From an uncultured Rubrobacteraceae bacterium (GTDB taxonomy: Bacteria; Actinomycetota; Rubrobacteria; Rubrobacterales; Rubrobacteraceae): a DNA stretch of 16,389 bases. This document shows, in pieces, positions 1 through 6,743 of the stretch. Positions within the stretch are counted from its first letter, which is position 1. Each line of letters opens with the position of its first letter. The stretch is taken from contig CADCVI010000031.1 of assembly GCA_902806105.1 (NCBI GenBank), positions 1 to 16,389 on the forward strand. Direction: 5' to 3'. The translations under genes were made by a program, and so were the position numbers. The notes under the pieces were generated by a model. It was not told the DNA's origin and did not search any database. It saw only the letters and a program-made list of their open reading frames with translations.

Positions 1-96
1 GTCGGGATCTGGCGGATAGTTGGTGCCTGAACCCACGGTAGGCGAGAACCTTCCACCGGGGCCGTACGCGGGGCAGGGGACGGTTCGCGGAACAGC

Positions 97-1197
97 GTGG
101 CCGCGCGGGTGGCGGGCCGGGCCGGGAGGACGGTCCTGAGGATCGTCGCTGGCGAGGCGCGGGGCATAAGGTTAGCTCCGGTCCCCGACGGCGTTCGCCC
201 GACCGCCGATCGGGTGCGGGAGGCGCTCTTCAACTCGCTAGGCCAGTTTTTCGACGGCGGGGAGGTTCTGGACCTGTACGCGGGCACGGGCGCGCTCGGG
301 ATAGAAGCCCTGAGCCGTGGATGCGAGAGGGCGACCTTTGTCGAGAAGAGCGGGCGCGCGGCGGCCGTTATCCGCGACAACTTGAAGCTGACCCGGCTAG
401 ATGGCCGGGGGGAGGTTGTCCGGGGGGACGTCCGCCACGAGGTCGAGAAGCTTGTCCGGGAGGGACGGGGGTACCGTTTGATCTTCGCCGACCCTCCCTA
501 TAGAATCGCCGCCAGCGAGGTCGGGGAGGTCTTGCCGCTGCTTATAGCCCTTCTCGCCCCCGGAGGGCGCGTCGTGGTGGAGAGCGGAGAACCCCTGACG
601 ACGGAGGGACAAGAGAGCGCGAAAGGGGTCAGTCGCCGCTACGGCGGGACGGTCGTAACTATCTTTGAAAAACCCGAACAAACAATGAACGTCGCCATCT
701 GCCCCGGCAGCTTCGACCCCGTGACGAGCGGGCACCTCGATGTGATCCAGCGCGTCTCGGCCCTCTTCGACCATGTAGTGGTCGCCGTCGGTAACAACAC
801 GCGCAAGAAGACGGCGAAGCTTGCGGCCGAGGACAGGGCACGTCTCATAGAGAAGGCGGTGGGTCCCCTGGAGAACGTCTCGGTCGAGATCATGGAGGGG
901 CTGCTCGTGAACTTCGCGCGCGAACAGGGCGCGAGGGTCGTGGTCAAGGGACTTCGAGCCGGCTCGGATTTCGAGTCGGAGTTTCAGCAGGCGCAGCTCA
1001 ACCGCACGCTCTACTCCGAGTTCGAGACGGTCTTTATAATGTCGGCGGCGGAGCACAGCTTCCTTTCTTCCAGCGCGGTACGGGAGATTGCCGCGCTGGG
1101 CGGGAGCGTCAAAGGGCTCGTGCCGGACGAGATCCTGGAGACCGTGCAGAGCTCTTACTACGAGCCTGTGAAACCTTCGGGCAATATCGAGCAATAA
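97..1197 (+). CDS. rsmD-coaD: RsmD-CoaD fusion: 16S rRNA (guanine966-N2)-methyltransferase / pantetheine-phosphate adenylyltransferase
   Basis: One 366-codon frame holds two complete enzymes. Residues about 14-195 are RsmD, which methylates G966 of 16S rRNA with S-adenosylmethionine: it has the SAM loop LDLYAGTGALG (58-68) and the catalytic DPPY (132-135). Residues 197-366 are CoaD, which joins ATP and 4'-phosphopantetheine to make dephospho-CoA: CPGSFDPVTSGH carries the nucleotidyltransferase T/HxGH motif (210-213), followed by KGLR (284-287) and SSSAVRE (324-330). RsmD ends in its usual TVVTIF strand and about six residues later comes the methionine where a free CoaD would start (ATG 685). 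There is no stop between them and no Shine-Dalgarno sequence before 685, so a single bifunctional protein is likely; internal initiation is not excluded. The start is uncertain: GTG 97 and GTG 109 have poor ribosome sites, whereas CTG 136 follows GGGAGGA and gives the canonical RsmD beginning RIVAGEARG. Confidence 0.92.
   Translation: MAARVAGRAGRTVLRIVAGEARGIRLAPVPDGVRPTADRVREALFNSLGQFFDGGEVLDLYAGTGALGIEALSRGCERATFVEKSGRAAAVIRDNLKLTRLDGRGEVVRGDVRHEVEKLVREGRGYRLIFADPPYRIAASEVGEVLPLLIALLAPGGRVVVESGEPLTTEGQESAKGVSRRYGGTVVTIFEKPEQTMNVAICPGSFDPVTSGHLDVIQRVSALFDHVVVAVGNNTRKKTAKLAAEDRARLIEKAVGPLENVSVEIMEGLLVNFAREQGARVVVKGLRAGSDFESEFQQAQLNRTLYSEFETVFIMSAAEHSFLSSSAVREIAALGGSVKGLVPDEILETVQSSYYEPVKPSGNIEQ
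124..130 (+). promoter_or_regulatory. Possible ribosome binding site for RsmD start at CTG 136
   Basis: GGGAGGA lies five bases before codon CTG 136, which would give an RsmD beginning exactly at its conserved RIVAGEARG strand. The upstream in-frame GTG codons at 97 and 109 have no comparable site. CTG starts are rare, so this is suggestive only. Confidence 0.35.
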
Positions 1198-1201
1198 AAG
1201 G

Positions 1202-1207
1202 TAGAAT
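1202..1207 (+). promoter_or_regulatory. Putative -10 element for a leaderless mRNA of the SepIVA-like gene
   Basis: TAGAAT is followed by exactly six bases and then ATG 1214, so a transcript starting seven bases after the hexamer would begin at the start codon. I see no clear -35. The same arrangement stands before the DUF177 gene and smc. A weak AAAGG lies about 12 bases before the ATG, so leadered translation by read-through remains possible. Confidence 0.45.
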
Positions 1208-1213
1208 GAAAAA

Positions 1214-1669
1214 ATGGATGTTTTGGTGCTCATAGACAGGCTTGAGGAGTTGATCGAGGAGGCGAGGAGCTTCCCCGGTTTCGGCAACACGGCGATGATC
1301 GATCGTGATGCCTCCTTCGACGTGATCGACCAGATGCGTCAGACCATCCCGGAGGAGCTCAAGCAGGCGCGCTGGATCGTCAAGGAGCGCCAGGCGATGC
1401 TCGACGAGGCTCGCAGCGAGAGCGACCGCATCATCCGGGGCGCGCAGGAAGAGGCTGAGAAGATCACCTCGGAGGAAGAGGTGCTCAAGCGCGCCGAGAA
1501 GCGCGGCTCCGAGATCTTGGAAGAGTCCCGCCGCCGCGAGCGCGAGATTCGGCTCGGCGCGGAGGACTACGCGGACGAGGTCCTCGCGAACCTCGAAGAC
1601 AACCTTTCTCGCCTCCTCGAGGCCGTCCAGCGGGGCCGTTCCAAGCTCCAGGGCGTCCCGGACGAGTAG
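1214..1669 (+). CDS. SepIVA/DivIVA-like coiled-coil protein (often annotated as ATP synthase F0 subunit B-like)
   Basis: The 151-residue protein has no membrane segment or signal peptide. It starts with a short MDVLVLIDRLEELIEEA helix, followed by a loop around PGFGNTAMIDRD. From about residue 40 it is one long charged coiled coil rich in Glu, Arg and Ala. The arrangement matches the small DivIVA-like coiled-coil family encoded beside DUF177, rpmF and rnc in actinobacteria; the mycobacterial member at this position (Rv2927c, SepIVA) is a septation factor. The match here rests on context, size and helix pattern, not an alignment. The coiled coil also explains why such proteins get labelled ATP synthase subunit B. 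It begins 16 nt after coaD and has its own likely -10 element. A role in division or wall growth is an inference. Confidence 0.75.
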   Translation: MDVLVLIDRLEELIEEARSFPGFGNTAMIDRDASFDVIDQMRQTIPEELKQARWIVKERQAMLDEARSESDRIIRGAQEEAEKITSEEEVLKRAEKRGSEILEESRRREREIRLGAEDYADEVLANLEDNLSRLLEAVQRGRSKLQGVPDE

Positions 1670-1687
1670 CCGCAAACCCGCGCGTAG

Positions 1688-1693
1688 TAAACT
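1688..1693 (+). promoter_or_regulatory. Putative -10 element for a leaderless mRNA of the DUF177 gene
   Basis: TAAACT is followed by six bases and ATG 1700. It falls in the 30-nt gap after the preceding gene, so this gene could be transcribed from its own start as well as by read-through. No clear -35 is visible, and only a weak TAGG could act as a ribosome site. Confidence 0.4.
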
Positions 1694-1699
1694 AGGTTT

Positions 1700-2158
1700 A
1701 TGAACGAACGCATCAAGCTCAAGCGCCCCGACATGGACATTGGAGACTCCTGGGAGCTCTCCCATTCCTTCGACTTGTCGCCCTTCGACCTTTACGGCCG
1801 CCATCACGAGGTAGAATCCGCCGAGGCTCGGGTCGTGGTGACCCAGCTCGCGGAGGGTCTGCACCTAGACATCGATGTCGAGTGCCGCGTCTCCACGACC
1901 TGCGACCGGACGCTGGAGCCGATGGGGCTAACGCTCTCATTCGACGACTCCGAGTTTCTCGCGGGGGCGAACGACCCCGAGTTGCACGTGGAGGACTGGG
2001 GCTTCGACGTAGCCACCTACGCCGAGGGGGCGATCCCGAGCGAGCTGCCCATCCAGGTCTTCCGCCCTGGCACGGAGCCGGTAAGCACCGAGCCCGAGCG
2101 GGACGAGATCGACCCGCGCTGGCGGGGCCTGGGCGACCTTTTCGCCTCGGGCTTCTAG
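1700..2158 (+). CDS. DUF177 (YceD family) protein
   Basis: This 152-residue protein is recognised by its place directly before rpmF, where DUF177 proteins are almost always found, by the N-terminal beta-rich part, and by the family's C-terminal signature [12 protein letters not shown]. The family has been linked to 23S rRNA or ribosome biogenesis, so a role in 50S assembly with bL32 is a reasonable inference. Unlike many members, it lacks the CxxC-type cysteine cluster that normally precedes the DPRW motif; its only cysteines are in [12 protein letters not shown] near residues 62-69. It is probably cytosolic, with no signal or membrane segment. The ATG follows a TANNNT hexamer at 6 nt. Confidence 0.85.
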   Translation: MNERIKLKRPDMDIGDSWELSHSFDLSPFDLYGRHHEVESAEARVVVTQLAEGLHLDIDVECRVSTTCDRTLEPMGLTLSFDDSEFLAGANDPELHVEDWGFDVATYAEGAIPSELPIQVFRPGTEPVSTEPERDEIDPRWRGLGDLFASGF

Positions 2159-2173
2159 AAAACAAACACCGAC

Positions 2174-2180
2174 AGGAGGA
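2174..2180 (+). promoter_or_regulatory. Strong ribosome binding site for rpmF
   Basis: AGGAGGA lies six bases before ATG 2187. This is close to the ideal anti-Shine-Dalgarno match and far stronger than the sites of its neighbours, fitting the high output needed for a ribosomal protein. Confidence 0.8.
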
Positions 2181-2186
2181 TTTCTT

Positions 2187-2372
2187 ATGGCCGTACCGAA
2201 GAAGAAGACGTCTCAGGCGCGCAGGGACCAGCGCAGGGCCCATCACGCGATCACCGCCCCGAACCTCGTCAACTGCCCGAACTGCGGCGAGCTTCACATG
2301 CCGCACCGCGTCTGCCGCAACTGCGGCTTCTACAAGGGCCGCAACGCCGTCGCCGTCGAGGTGACCGAGTAA
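2187..2372 (+). CDS. rpmF: 50S ribosomal protein bL32
   Basis: The 61-residue protein has the bL32 start [20 protein letters not shown] and a four-cysteine zinc ribbon with C30-x2-C33 and C43-x2-C46. It is therefore the zinc-binding (C+) form and not the cysteine-free form used under zinc limitation. It is a structural protein of the large ribosomal subunit. It sits 28 nt after the DUF177 gene and 40 nt before plsX, the classic order linking ribosome and lipid genes. The ATG is fixed by a strong AGGAGGA site. Confidence 0.97.
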   Translation: MAVPKKKTSQARRDQRRAHHAITAPNLVNCPNCGELHMPHRVCRNCGFYKGRNAVAVEVTE

Positions 2373-2412
2373 CCGGGACTCGCCCCGCCGAGCCGCACGG
2401 TAGGCCGGCGCC

Positions 2413-3420
2413 TTGCGCGTAGCCGTAGACGCCCTCGGTGGAGACCATGCGCCGGGGGAGATCGTCTCCGGTGCCATCGCCGCCGCGAGGAGACTCGCCA
2501 ACGACGAGATCGTCCTCGTCGGCATTCAGGATGAGGTTCGCAAGCTCGCCGAGGGTGCTCCGCAGAACGTTTCTTTCAGGGACTCAGGTGTTGCCATAGG
2601 CATGAGCGAAGATCCCGCCGCCTCGTTGCGCGCCCGCCCCGATTCGAGCGTAGCCGTGGCCGCCGCGCTGGTCCGGAGCGGCGAGGCCGAGGCATTCTTC
2701 TCCGCCGGGAGCACGGGAGCCTCGGTCGCGGCTGCCCTTCTGGGTATCGGGCGTCTCAAGGGATGCCGGAGGCCCGCCATCGCGACGATGCTGCCTTTCG
2801 ACAGGCCCGTCCTCCTGCTCGACGCCGGGGCGACGGTCGCGTGCCGCCCGCAGGATCTCTTGAATTTCGCTATCCTTGGCGGCGTGTTTGCGAAGAGATA
2901 CCTGCGTTTGAACGGGGAGCCCAGGATCGGGCTCGTCAACGTCGGCGAGGAGCCCGGCAAGGGTAACGACCTCGCCAAGGAGGCCCACGCGCTGCTCACG
3001 GGCGCCAGGGGCGTGCGCTTCGTCGGGAACGTCGAGGGGCGCGACGTCGGGAGCGGAGCCGCCGACGTGCTCGTAACCGACGGTTTCACGGGCAATGTGG
3101 TGCTCAAAACCGCCGAGGGGGTCGCGCGCGAGATACTCGGCATGGTCCGCGAGGCGATGACGAAGAACTTGGTGAGCAAGCTCGCCGCCTCCGTGCTCCG
3201 GCCGTCGCTTGTCGCCGTCCGCGACCGGGTCGACCCGGAGAACTACGGGGGCTCTTTCCTCCTCGGGGTTCGCGGCCCCGTCGTGATCGGGCACGGCAAC
3301 TCCCACGCTCGCGGGGTGGAGAACGCGATCGTGGGGATCTCGCGCGCGGGCTCCGGGCTCGTCGAGGAGTCCGAAGCAGCGCTCGCCGCCGCTCGGCGGA
3401 GCATCGGGGAGGAATCTTGA
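2413..3420 (+). CDS. plsX: Phosphate acyltransferase PlsX (acyl-ACP:phosphate transacylase)
   Basis: PlsX converts acyl-ACP and phosphate into acyl-phosphate, the acyl donor for PlsY at the membrane, so it connects fatty acid synthesis with phospholipid synthesis. The 335-residue protein has the family start [55 protein letters not shown] and [18 protein letters not shown], and is of usual length. The TTG at 2413 yields the canonical N-terminus and no better upstream start exists; its ribosome site is weak. The loop usually read as LLDVGANVDCKP is [12 protein letters not shown] here, a mild departure. The stop overlaps the fabH start, so the two are translationally coupled. Confidence 0.96.
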   Translation: MRVAVDALGGDHAPGEIVSGAIAAARRLANDEIVLVGIQDEVRKLAEGAPQNVSFRDSGVAIGMSEDPAASLRARPDSSVAVAAALVRSGEAEAFFSAGSTGASVAAALLGIGRLKGCRRPAIATMLPFDRPVLLLDAGATVACRPQDLLNFAILGGVFAKRYLRLNGEPRIGLVNVGEEPGKGNDLAKEAHALLTGARGVRFVGNVEGRDVGSGAADVLVTDGFTGNVVLKTAEGVAREILGMVREAMTKNLVSKLAASVLRPSLVAVRDRVDPENYGGSFLLGVRGPVVIGHGNSHARGVENAIVGISRAGSGLVEESEAALAAARRSIGEES

Positions 3421-4361
3421 ACGAGCCCGTCGGCAAGATCGTAGGGGTCGGACGCGCCCTCGGCGGCCGGACGGTCACGAACGACGACCTCTCGAAGTTC
3501 ATGGACACGAGCGACGCCTGGATCACGGAGCGCACCGGCATAAAGCAGCGCCACTTTCTCGCGGAGGGCGAGGACTGCGCCACCCTGGCGGTCGACGCCT
3601 CGAAGCGCGCGCTCGAGAGCGCCGGGGTCTCGGGCGAGACGATAGACCTCATAATCTGCGCGACCTCAACCGGTCCGGAGTCGATGCCGAGCGTGGCCTG
3701 CCTCGTCGGTGAGGCCATCGGCGCCCCGGGCGCCGGAGCGATGGACCTCGCGGCGGCCTGCGCCGGTTACGCCTACGCCGCGAGCGTCGCCGGCTCCATG
3801 CTCAGGAGCGGCATGGCCCACCGGGTCCTCCTTATAGGGGCCGACGCCATGACGCGCATCGTCGACGGAAGCGATCGCTCGACGGCCGTGATCTTCGCCG
3901 ACGGAGCCGGAGCGGTCGTCCTCGACCGGGGGAGTGGCGAGTCCGGTTTCGTCGACCACATCCTCGGCGCCGACGGCCGCCTGGCCCCGATGGGCCGCGC
4001 GGGCCACCCGAGCGACGAGCAGAAGCTCTACCAGAACGGCCGCGAGGTCTTCAAATTCGCCGTGAGGGTACTCCCCGAGATGGTCGAGAAACTCCTCTCC
4101 CGCAACGGCGTCGACCCCGACGAGGTCCAGTACGTCATCCCCCACCAGGCAAATGCCCGCATAATACGTGCTGCGGCACGCAAGATGTCGGTACCTGAGG
4201 AGAGGATCGTGGTGAACCTGGACAGGTTTGGGAACACGTCGGCGGCGAGCATCCCGATCTCCTACCCGGACATCTACGACGGGTTCGAGCCGGGTCGCTA
4301 CGTGGTGACGGTTGGCTTCGGGTTCGGGCTCACGTGGGCCGCGAATCTCTACAAGATCTAG
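3417..4361 (+). CDS. fabH: Beta-ketoacyl-ACP synthase III FabH
   Basis: FabH starts fatty acid synthesis by condensing an acyl-CoA primer with malonyl-ACP. The 314-residue protein has the full Cys-His-Asn triad: C115 in [11 protein letters not shown]243 in PHQANARI and N273 in FGNTSAAS. The substrate tunnel region [15 protein letters not shown] (31-45) is also present. The start is TTG 3417, which shares bases with the plsX TGA and follows GGGGAGGA at 3406-3413, a strong site that decides this start. Near the C-terminus the usual GFGGGLTWG is GFGFGLTWA, placing a phenylalanine next to the active-site loop. Primer choice (acetyl or branched) cannot be read from the sequence. Confidence 0.96.
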   Translation: MNEPVGKIVGVGRALGGRTVTNDDLSKFMDTSDAWITERTGIKQRHFLAEGEDCATLAVDASKRALESAGVSGETIDLIICATSTGPESMPSVACLVGEAIGAPGAGAMDLAAACAGYAYAASVAGSMLRSGMAHRVLLIGADAMTRIVDGSDRSTAVIFADGAGAVVLDRGSGESGFVDHILGADGRLAPMGRAGHPSDEQKLYQNGREVFKFAVRVLPEMVEKLLSRNGVDPDEVQYVIPHQANARIIRAAARKMSVPEERIVVNLDRFGNTSAASIPISYPDIYDGFEPGRYVVTVGFGFGLTWAANLYKI

Positions 4362-4375
4362 CAGATCAAGGCATG

Positions 4376-4383
4376 AGGAGGGG
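4376..4383 (+). promoter_or_regulatory. Ribosome binding site that sets the fabD start
   Basis: AGGAGGGG lies just upstream of TTG 4388. It places the start downstream of the possible GTG 4334, which would overlap fabH by 28 nt, and of ATG 4373, which lies before the site. TTG 4394 is an alternative two codons later. Confidence 0.6.
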
Positions 4384-4387
4384 CGGT

Positions 4388-5212
4388 TTGGCGTTGCGGT
4401 TGGCCGTGGTGTTTCCGGGTCAGGGTACGGCGGGGGCTGAGGTTTCGGGCGAGGTTGGCGAGGTCGTGCGCGCCGTCACGGGGGGCGGCGATGTTCCTTA
4501 TCAGCTCTCCGTCTTCGCAAGCTCCGTGGAGATCTTTCGCAAGCTCAGGGAGCGGGGCGTCGAGCCCGGGGTGGTGGCGGGCCACTCTCTCGGCGAGTAC
4601 GCGGCGGCGCACGCGGCCGGGGCGCTATCCCTGGAGGAGGGAGCACGGCTGGTCGCGGAGCGGGACCGGTTGATGGGCGAGGCCTCGCGTCAGAATCCCG
4701 GCGGGATGACCGCTATCGTCGGGGCGGAGCCGAGGGAGGTCGCCGACGCGGTCGCGGGGTTCCCGGAGGCCGAGGGGATCGTCGTGGCGGCCAACTTCAA
4801 CACGCCGCGACAGACCGTGATCTCGGGCGAGGAGGGGGCGCTGGAGGCGCTCGCGGCGAGACTCGGCGGGAAGAAGATGAAGCTCGCCGTCGCCGGGGCA
4901 TTCCACTCGCCGCTGATGCTCACCGCGTCGCTGGCGATGGATGAGGTCCTGGTAGCGGCGGAGATACGCGACCCCGACGTAGCGATGATCAGCGGGATGG
5001 ACGGCTCCATCCTCGCCAAGGCCGACGACGTGCGGCTCGCGCTGCGCGACCAGATGATCTCGCCCGTGAGGTGGGTCGCTGTCGTCGAGAGGTTCGTCTC
5101 GCTCGGGGTGGAGGAGGTCATCGAGGCCGGAGGGGGAACGCTGGTGAGGATGCTGAAGGACTTCAAGGACGTCGAGGTTACGGGGCGCACGGCGAAGGCG
5201 GTGCTCTCTTGA
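4388..5212 (+). CDS. fabD: Malonyl-CoA:ACP transacylase FabD, short form
   Basis: FabD moves malonyl from CoA to AcpP to supply the elongation units. From TTG 4388 the protein is 274 residues, starting [14 protein letters not shown]. It shows the nucleophile S67 in GHSLGEY, R92 in the LVAERDRLM helix (25 residues after the serine, as in the E. coli enzyme) and H173 in AGAFHSPLM. The active site is therefore complete. The stretch between GQG and GHSLG is only about 50 residues, roughly 25 fewer than in E. coli FabD, which makes the whole protein short (family usually about 300-310). The missing part is the helical segment after the oxyanion glutamine. Its stop overlaps the fabZ start. Confidence 0.92.
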   Translation: MALRLAVVFPGQGTAGAEVSGEVGEVVRAVTGGGDVPYQLSVFASSVEIFRKLRERGVEPGVVAGHSLGEYAAAHAAGALSLEEGARLVAERDRLMGEASRQNPGGMTAIVGAEPREVADAVAGFPEAEGIVVAANFNTPRQTVISGEEGALEALAARLGGKKMKLAVAGAFHSPLMLTASLAMDEVLVAAEIRDPDVAMISGMDGSILAKADDVRLALRDQMISPVRWVAVVERFVSLGVEEVIEAGGGTLVRMLKDFKDVEVTGRTAKAVLS

Positions 5213-5667
5213 AGGCGATCGAGCTGCCGCTCGGTCCGGCCGCTATTCGCGCGTTGATCCCGCACCGCTACCCGTTCCTGCTCGTGGACCGGGTCGAGGA
5301 GCTGGAGCCCGGCGTTCGGGCCGTCGGGATAAAGAACGTGACCCAGAACGAGCCGTTCTTTCAGGGCCACTTCCCGGATTATCCCGTCATGCCCGGCGTC
5401 TTGATCGTGGAGGCGATGGCGCAGGTCGGGGCGGTCGGGGTGATGACGCTGGAGGGGTACCGGGGGAAGCTGGCGCTCTTCGCGGGGATCGACGGGGTCC
5501 GGTTCAGGCGCCAGGTGATCCCGGGGGACGTGTTGCGGATGGAGGTCGAGATCTCCCGGCTGAAGGGCAGGATCGGCAGGGGCAAGGGTTCTGCGACGGT
5601 GAACGGGGAGCGCGCCTGCGAGGCCGAGCTCATGTTCGCGTTCGCCGACAAGGTCGAGGGGGAGTAG
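5209..5667 (+). CDS. fabZ: 3-hydroxyacyl-ACP dehydratase FabZ
   Basis: FabZ removes water from 3-hydroxyacyl-ACP to give trans-2-enoyl-ACP. The 152-residue protein has [13 protein letters not shown] (17-29) and the active-site block [20 protein letters not shown] with catalytic H54 and E68, in the single hot-dog fold length. The start TTG 5209 shares bases with the fabD TGA (TTGA overlap), giving MKAIELPLG. The frame stays open further upstream inside fabD, but that is a high-GC artefact. There is little Shine-Dalgarno signal, so termination-reinitiation from fabD is likely. fabG follows with no gap. Confidence 0.95.
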   Translation: MKAIELPLGPAAIRALIPHRYPFLLVDRVEELEPGVRAVGIKNVTQNEPFFQGHFPDYPVMPGVLIVEAMAQVGAVGVMTLEGYRGKLALFAGIDGVRFRRQVIPGDVLRMEVEISRLKGRIGRGKGSATVNGERACEAELMFAFADKVEGE

Positions 5668-6408
5668 ATGGAGGGACGGGTAGCGCTCGTAACCGGCGGG
5701 GGCAGGGGTATAGGACGCGCCATCGCCGTTAGGCTCGCGAGGGGCGGCGCGAAGGTCGCCGTCTCCTACAGGTCCAACGACGAGGCGGCGGCCGAGACCG
5801 CGAAGCTCGTGCGCGAGGCCGGAGCGGAGTGCGAGACCTACAAGAGCGACGTTTCGTCCTCCGAAGACGTCGCTGCGCTGATGAAGGGCGTCGGCGAGGC
5901 GTTCGGGCCGGTCGAGATCCTCGTGAACAACGCGGGGGTGACGCGGGACAACATCATGATGCGCATGAAGGACGCGGAGTTCGACGACGTCATACAAACC
6001 AACCTCAAGGGGACGTACCTGTGCACGCGCGCCGCTTTGAGGTCGATGATCCGGGCGAGGTGGGGCAGGATCGTGAACCTCTCCTCCGTCGTCGGGCTGA
6101 TGGGGAACGCCGGGCAGGCAAACTACGCAGCTTCCAAGGCCGGGATCATCGGGATGACCAAGAGCGTGGCCCGGGAGGTCGCGAACAGGGGGATCACCGC
6201 GAACGTCGTGGCGCCGGGGTACGTACTAACCGAGCTCACCGAAGGGTTACCGGAGGAGATCAAGGGACGCGTTCTAGATCAGATACCGGTGGGGCGTTTC
6301 GGGGAGCCGGGGGACATCGCGGAGGTCGTCGCTTTCCTGGCTGGCGACGGGGCCGCATACGTCACCGGCCAGACCATCGCGGTGGACGGCGGGATGGTTA
6401 TGCAGTAA
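5668..6408 (+). CDS. fabG: 3-oxoacyl-ACP reductase FabG
   Basis: FabG reduces 3-oxoacyl-ACP with NADPH in the elongation cycle. The 246-residue short-chain dehydrogenase shows the nucleotide loop TGGGRGIG (9-16), NNAG (87-90), and the catalytic tetrad N112, S140, Y153 and K157 (YAASK). It ends in the usual YVTGQTIAVDGGM. ATG 5668 directly follows the fabZ TAG with GGGGGAG just upstream, so the two genes abut and are probably coupled. Length and motifs are normal for FabG. The fab-operon position makes the FabG assignment firmer than for an isolated short-chain dehydrogenase. Confidence 0.96.
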   Translation: MEGRVALVTGGGRGIGRAIAVRLARGGAKVAVSYRSNDEAAAETAKLVREAGAECETYKSDVSSSEDVAALMKGVGEAFGPVEILVNNAGVTRDNIMMRMKDAEFDDVIQTNLKGTYLCTRAALRSMIRARWGRIVNLSSVVGLMGNAGQANYAASKAGIIGMTKSVAREVANRGITANVVAPGYVLTELTEGLPEEIKGRVLDQIPVGRFGEPGDIAEVVAFLAGDGAAYVTGQTIAVDGGMVMQ

Positions 6409-6421
6409 AGGCGATTTAGGT

Positions 6422-6427
6422 TACACT
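6422..6427 (+). promoter_or_regulatory. Possible -10 element upstream of acpP
   Basis: TACACT in the 89-nt gap between fabG and acpP fits TANNNT. It would start a transcript about 64 nt before the acpP ATG, giving the abundant carrier protein its own promoter. I see no good -35, so this is weak. Confidence 0.3.
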
Positions 6428-6449
6428 ACTCGCTATCTCGCGCGCGGGT

Positions 6450-6463
6450 ACGCCCGTGGGCGT
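6450..6463 (+). other. Hairpin in the acpP leader
   Basis: ACGCCC-GT-GGGCGT can fold into a short GC hairpin. The overlapping CGGG-TACG-CCCG (6445-6456) can form a competing stem with the same CCCG bases. It lies between the possible TACACT element and the acpP ribosome site. It is followed by A residues, not T residues, so it is not a rho-independent terminator on this strand. A role in leader stability or attenuation is only a guess. Confidence 0.35.
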
Positions 6464-6497
6464 CTAAAAAAGTCGGATACGAAAGAGGAGGAGAGGT

Positions 6498-6743
6498 ATG
6501 GGACGGGACGAGATTCTGGAGAAGATCAAGGAGATCACCGCCGACAGGCTCGGCGTCGACGAGGGTGACGTCACGCCCGAGGCCTCGTTCAGGGAGGACC
6601 TCGAGGCGGACTCGCTCGACCTCGTGGAGCTCATAATGGAGCTCGAGGAGCAGTTCGGGATGGAGATCCCGGACGATGAGGCCGAGAAGATCACGACGGT
6701 CGAGCAGGCCGTGGAGTACGTCACGGAGCACCAGGCGGCGTGA
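6498..6743 (+). CDS. acpP: Acyl carrier protein
   Basis: This 81-residue acidic helical protein carries the growing acyl chain on a 4'-phosphopantetheine arm. The attachment site is S39 in the motif [12 protein letters not shown], and helix II and III signatures ([16 protein letters not shown]) follow. It is the shared substrate of FabH, FabD, FabZ, FabG, FabF and PlsX encoded around it. CoaD, at the start of the window, makes the precursor of its prosthetic group. A very strong purine-rich ribosome site (GAGGAGGAGAGG just before ATG 6498) suits an abundant protein. The last codons overlap the fabF start by 4 nt. Confidence 0.97.
   Translation: MGRDEILEKIKEITADRLGVDEGDVTPEASFREDLEADSLDLVELIMELEEQFGMEIPDDEAEKITTVEQAVEYVTEHQAA

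Noticed and set aside
1..96. 3' end of an upstream gene such as recG
   Set aside because: The frames stop at 19, 30 and 41 and the few residues before each stop match nothing I recognise, so no gene is called.
4334..4387. Earlier fabD start at GTG 4334 or ATG 4373
   Set aside because: GTG 4334 would overlap fabH by 28 nt without a ribosome site. ATG 4373 lies upstream of the AGGAGGGG that serves TTG 4388, and the extra residues are not family-like.
4690..5997. Long open frame on the minus strand (435 codons) over fabD-fabZ-fabG
   Set aside because: It lies opposite genes with complete catalytic motifs and its translation is rich in Arg, Pro and His with no domain, a normal by-product of high GC3.
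6450..6475. Hairpin plus run of A as a terminator
   Set aside because: The hairpin is followed by A on this strand. On the other strand the T-run precedes the hairpin, so neither direction fits an intrinsic terminator.
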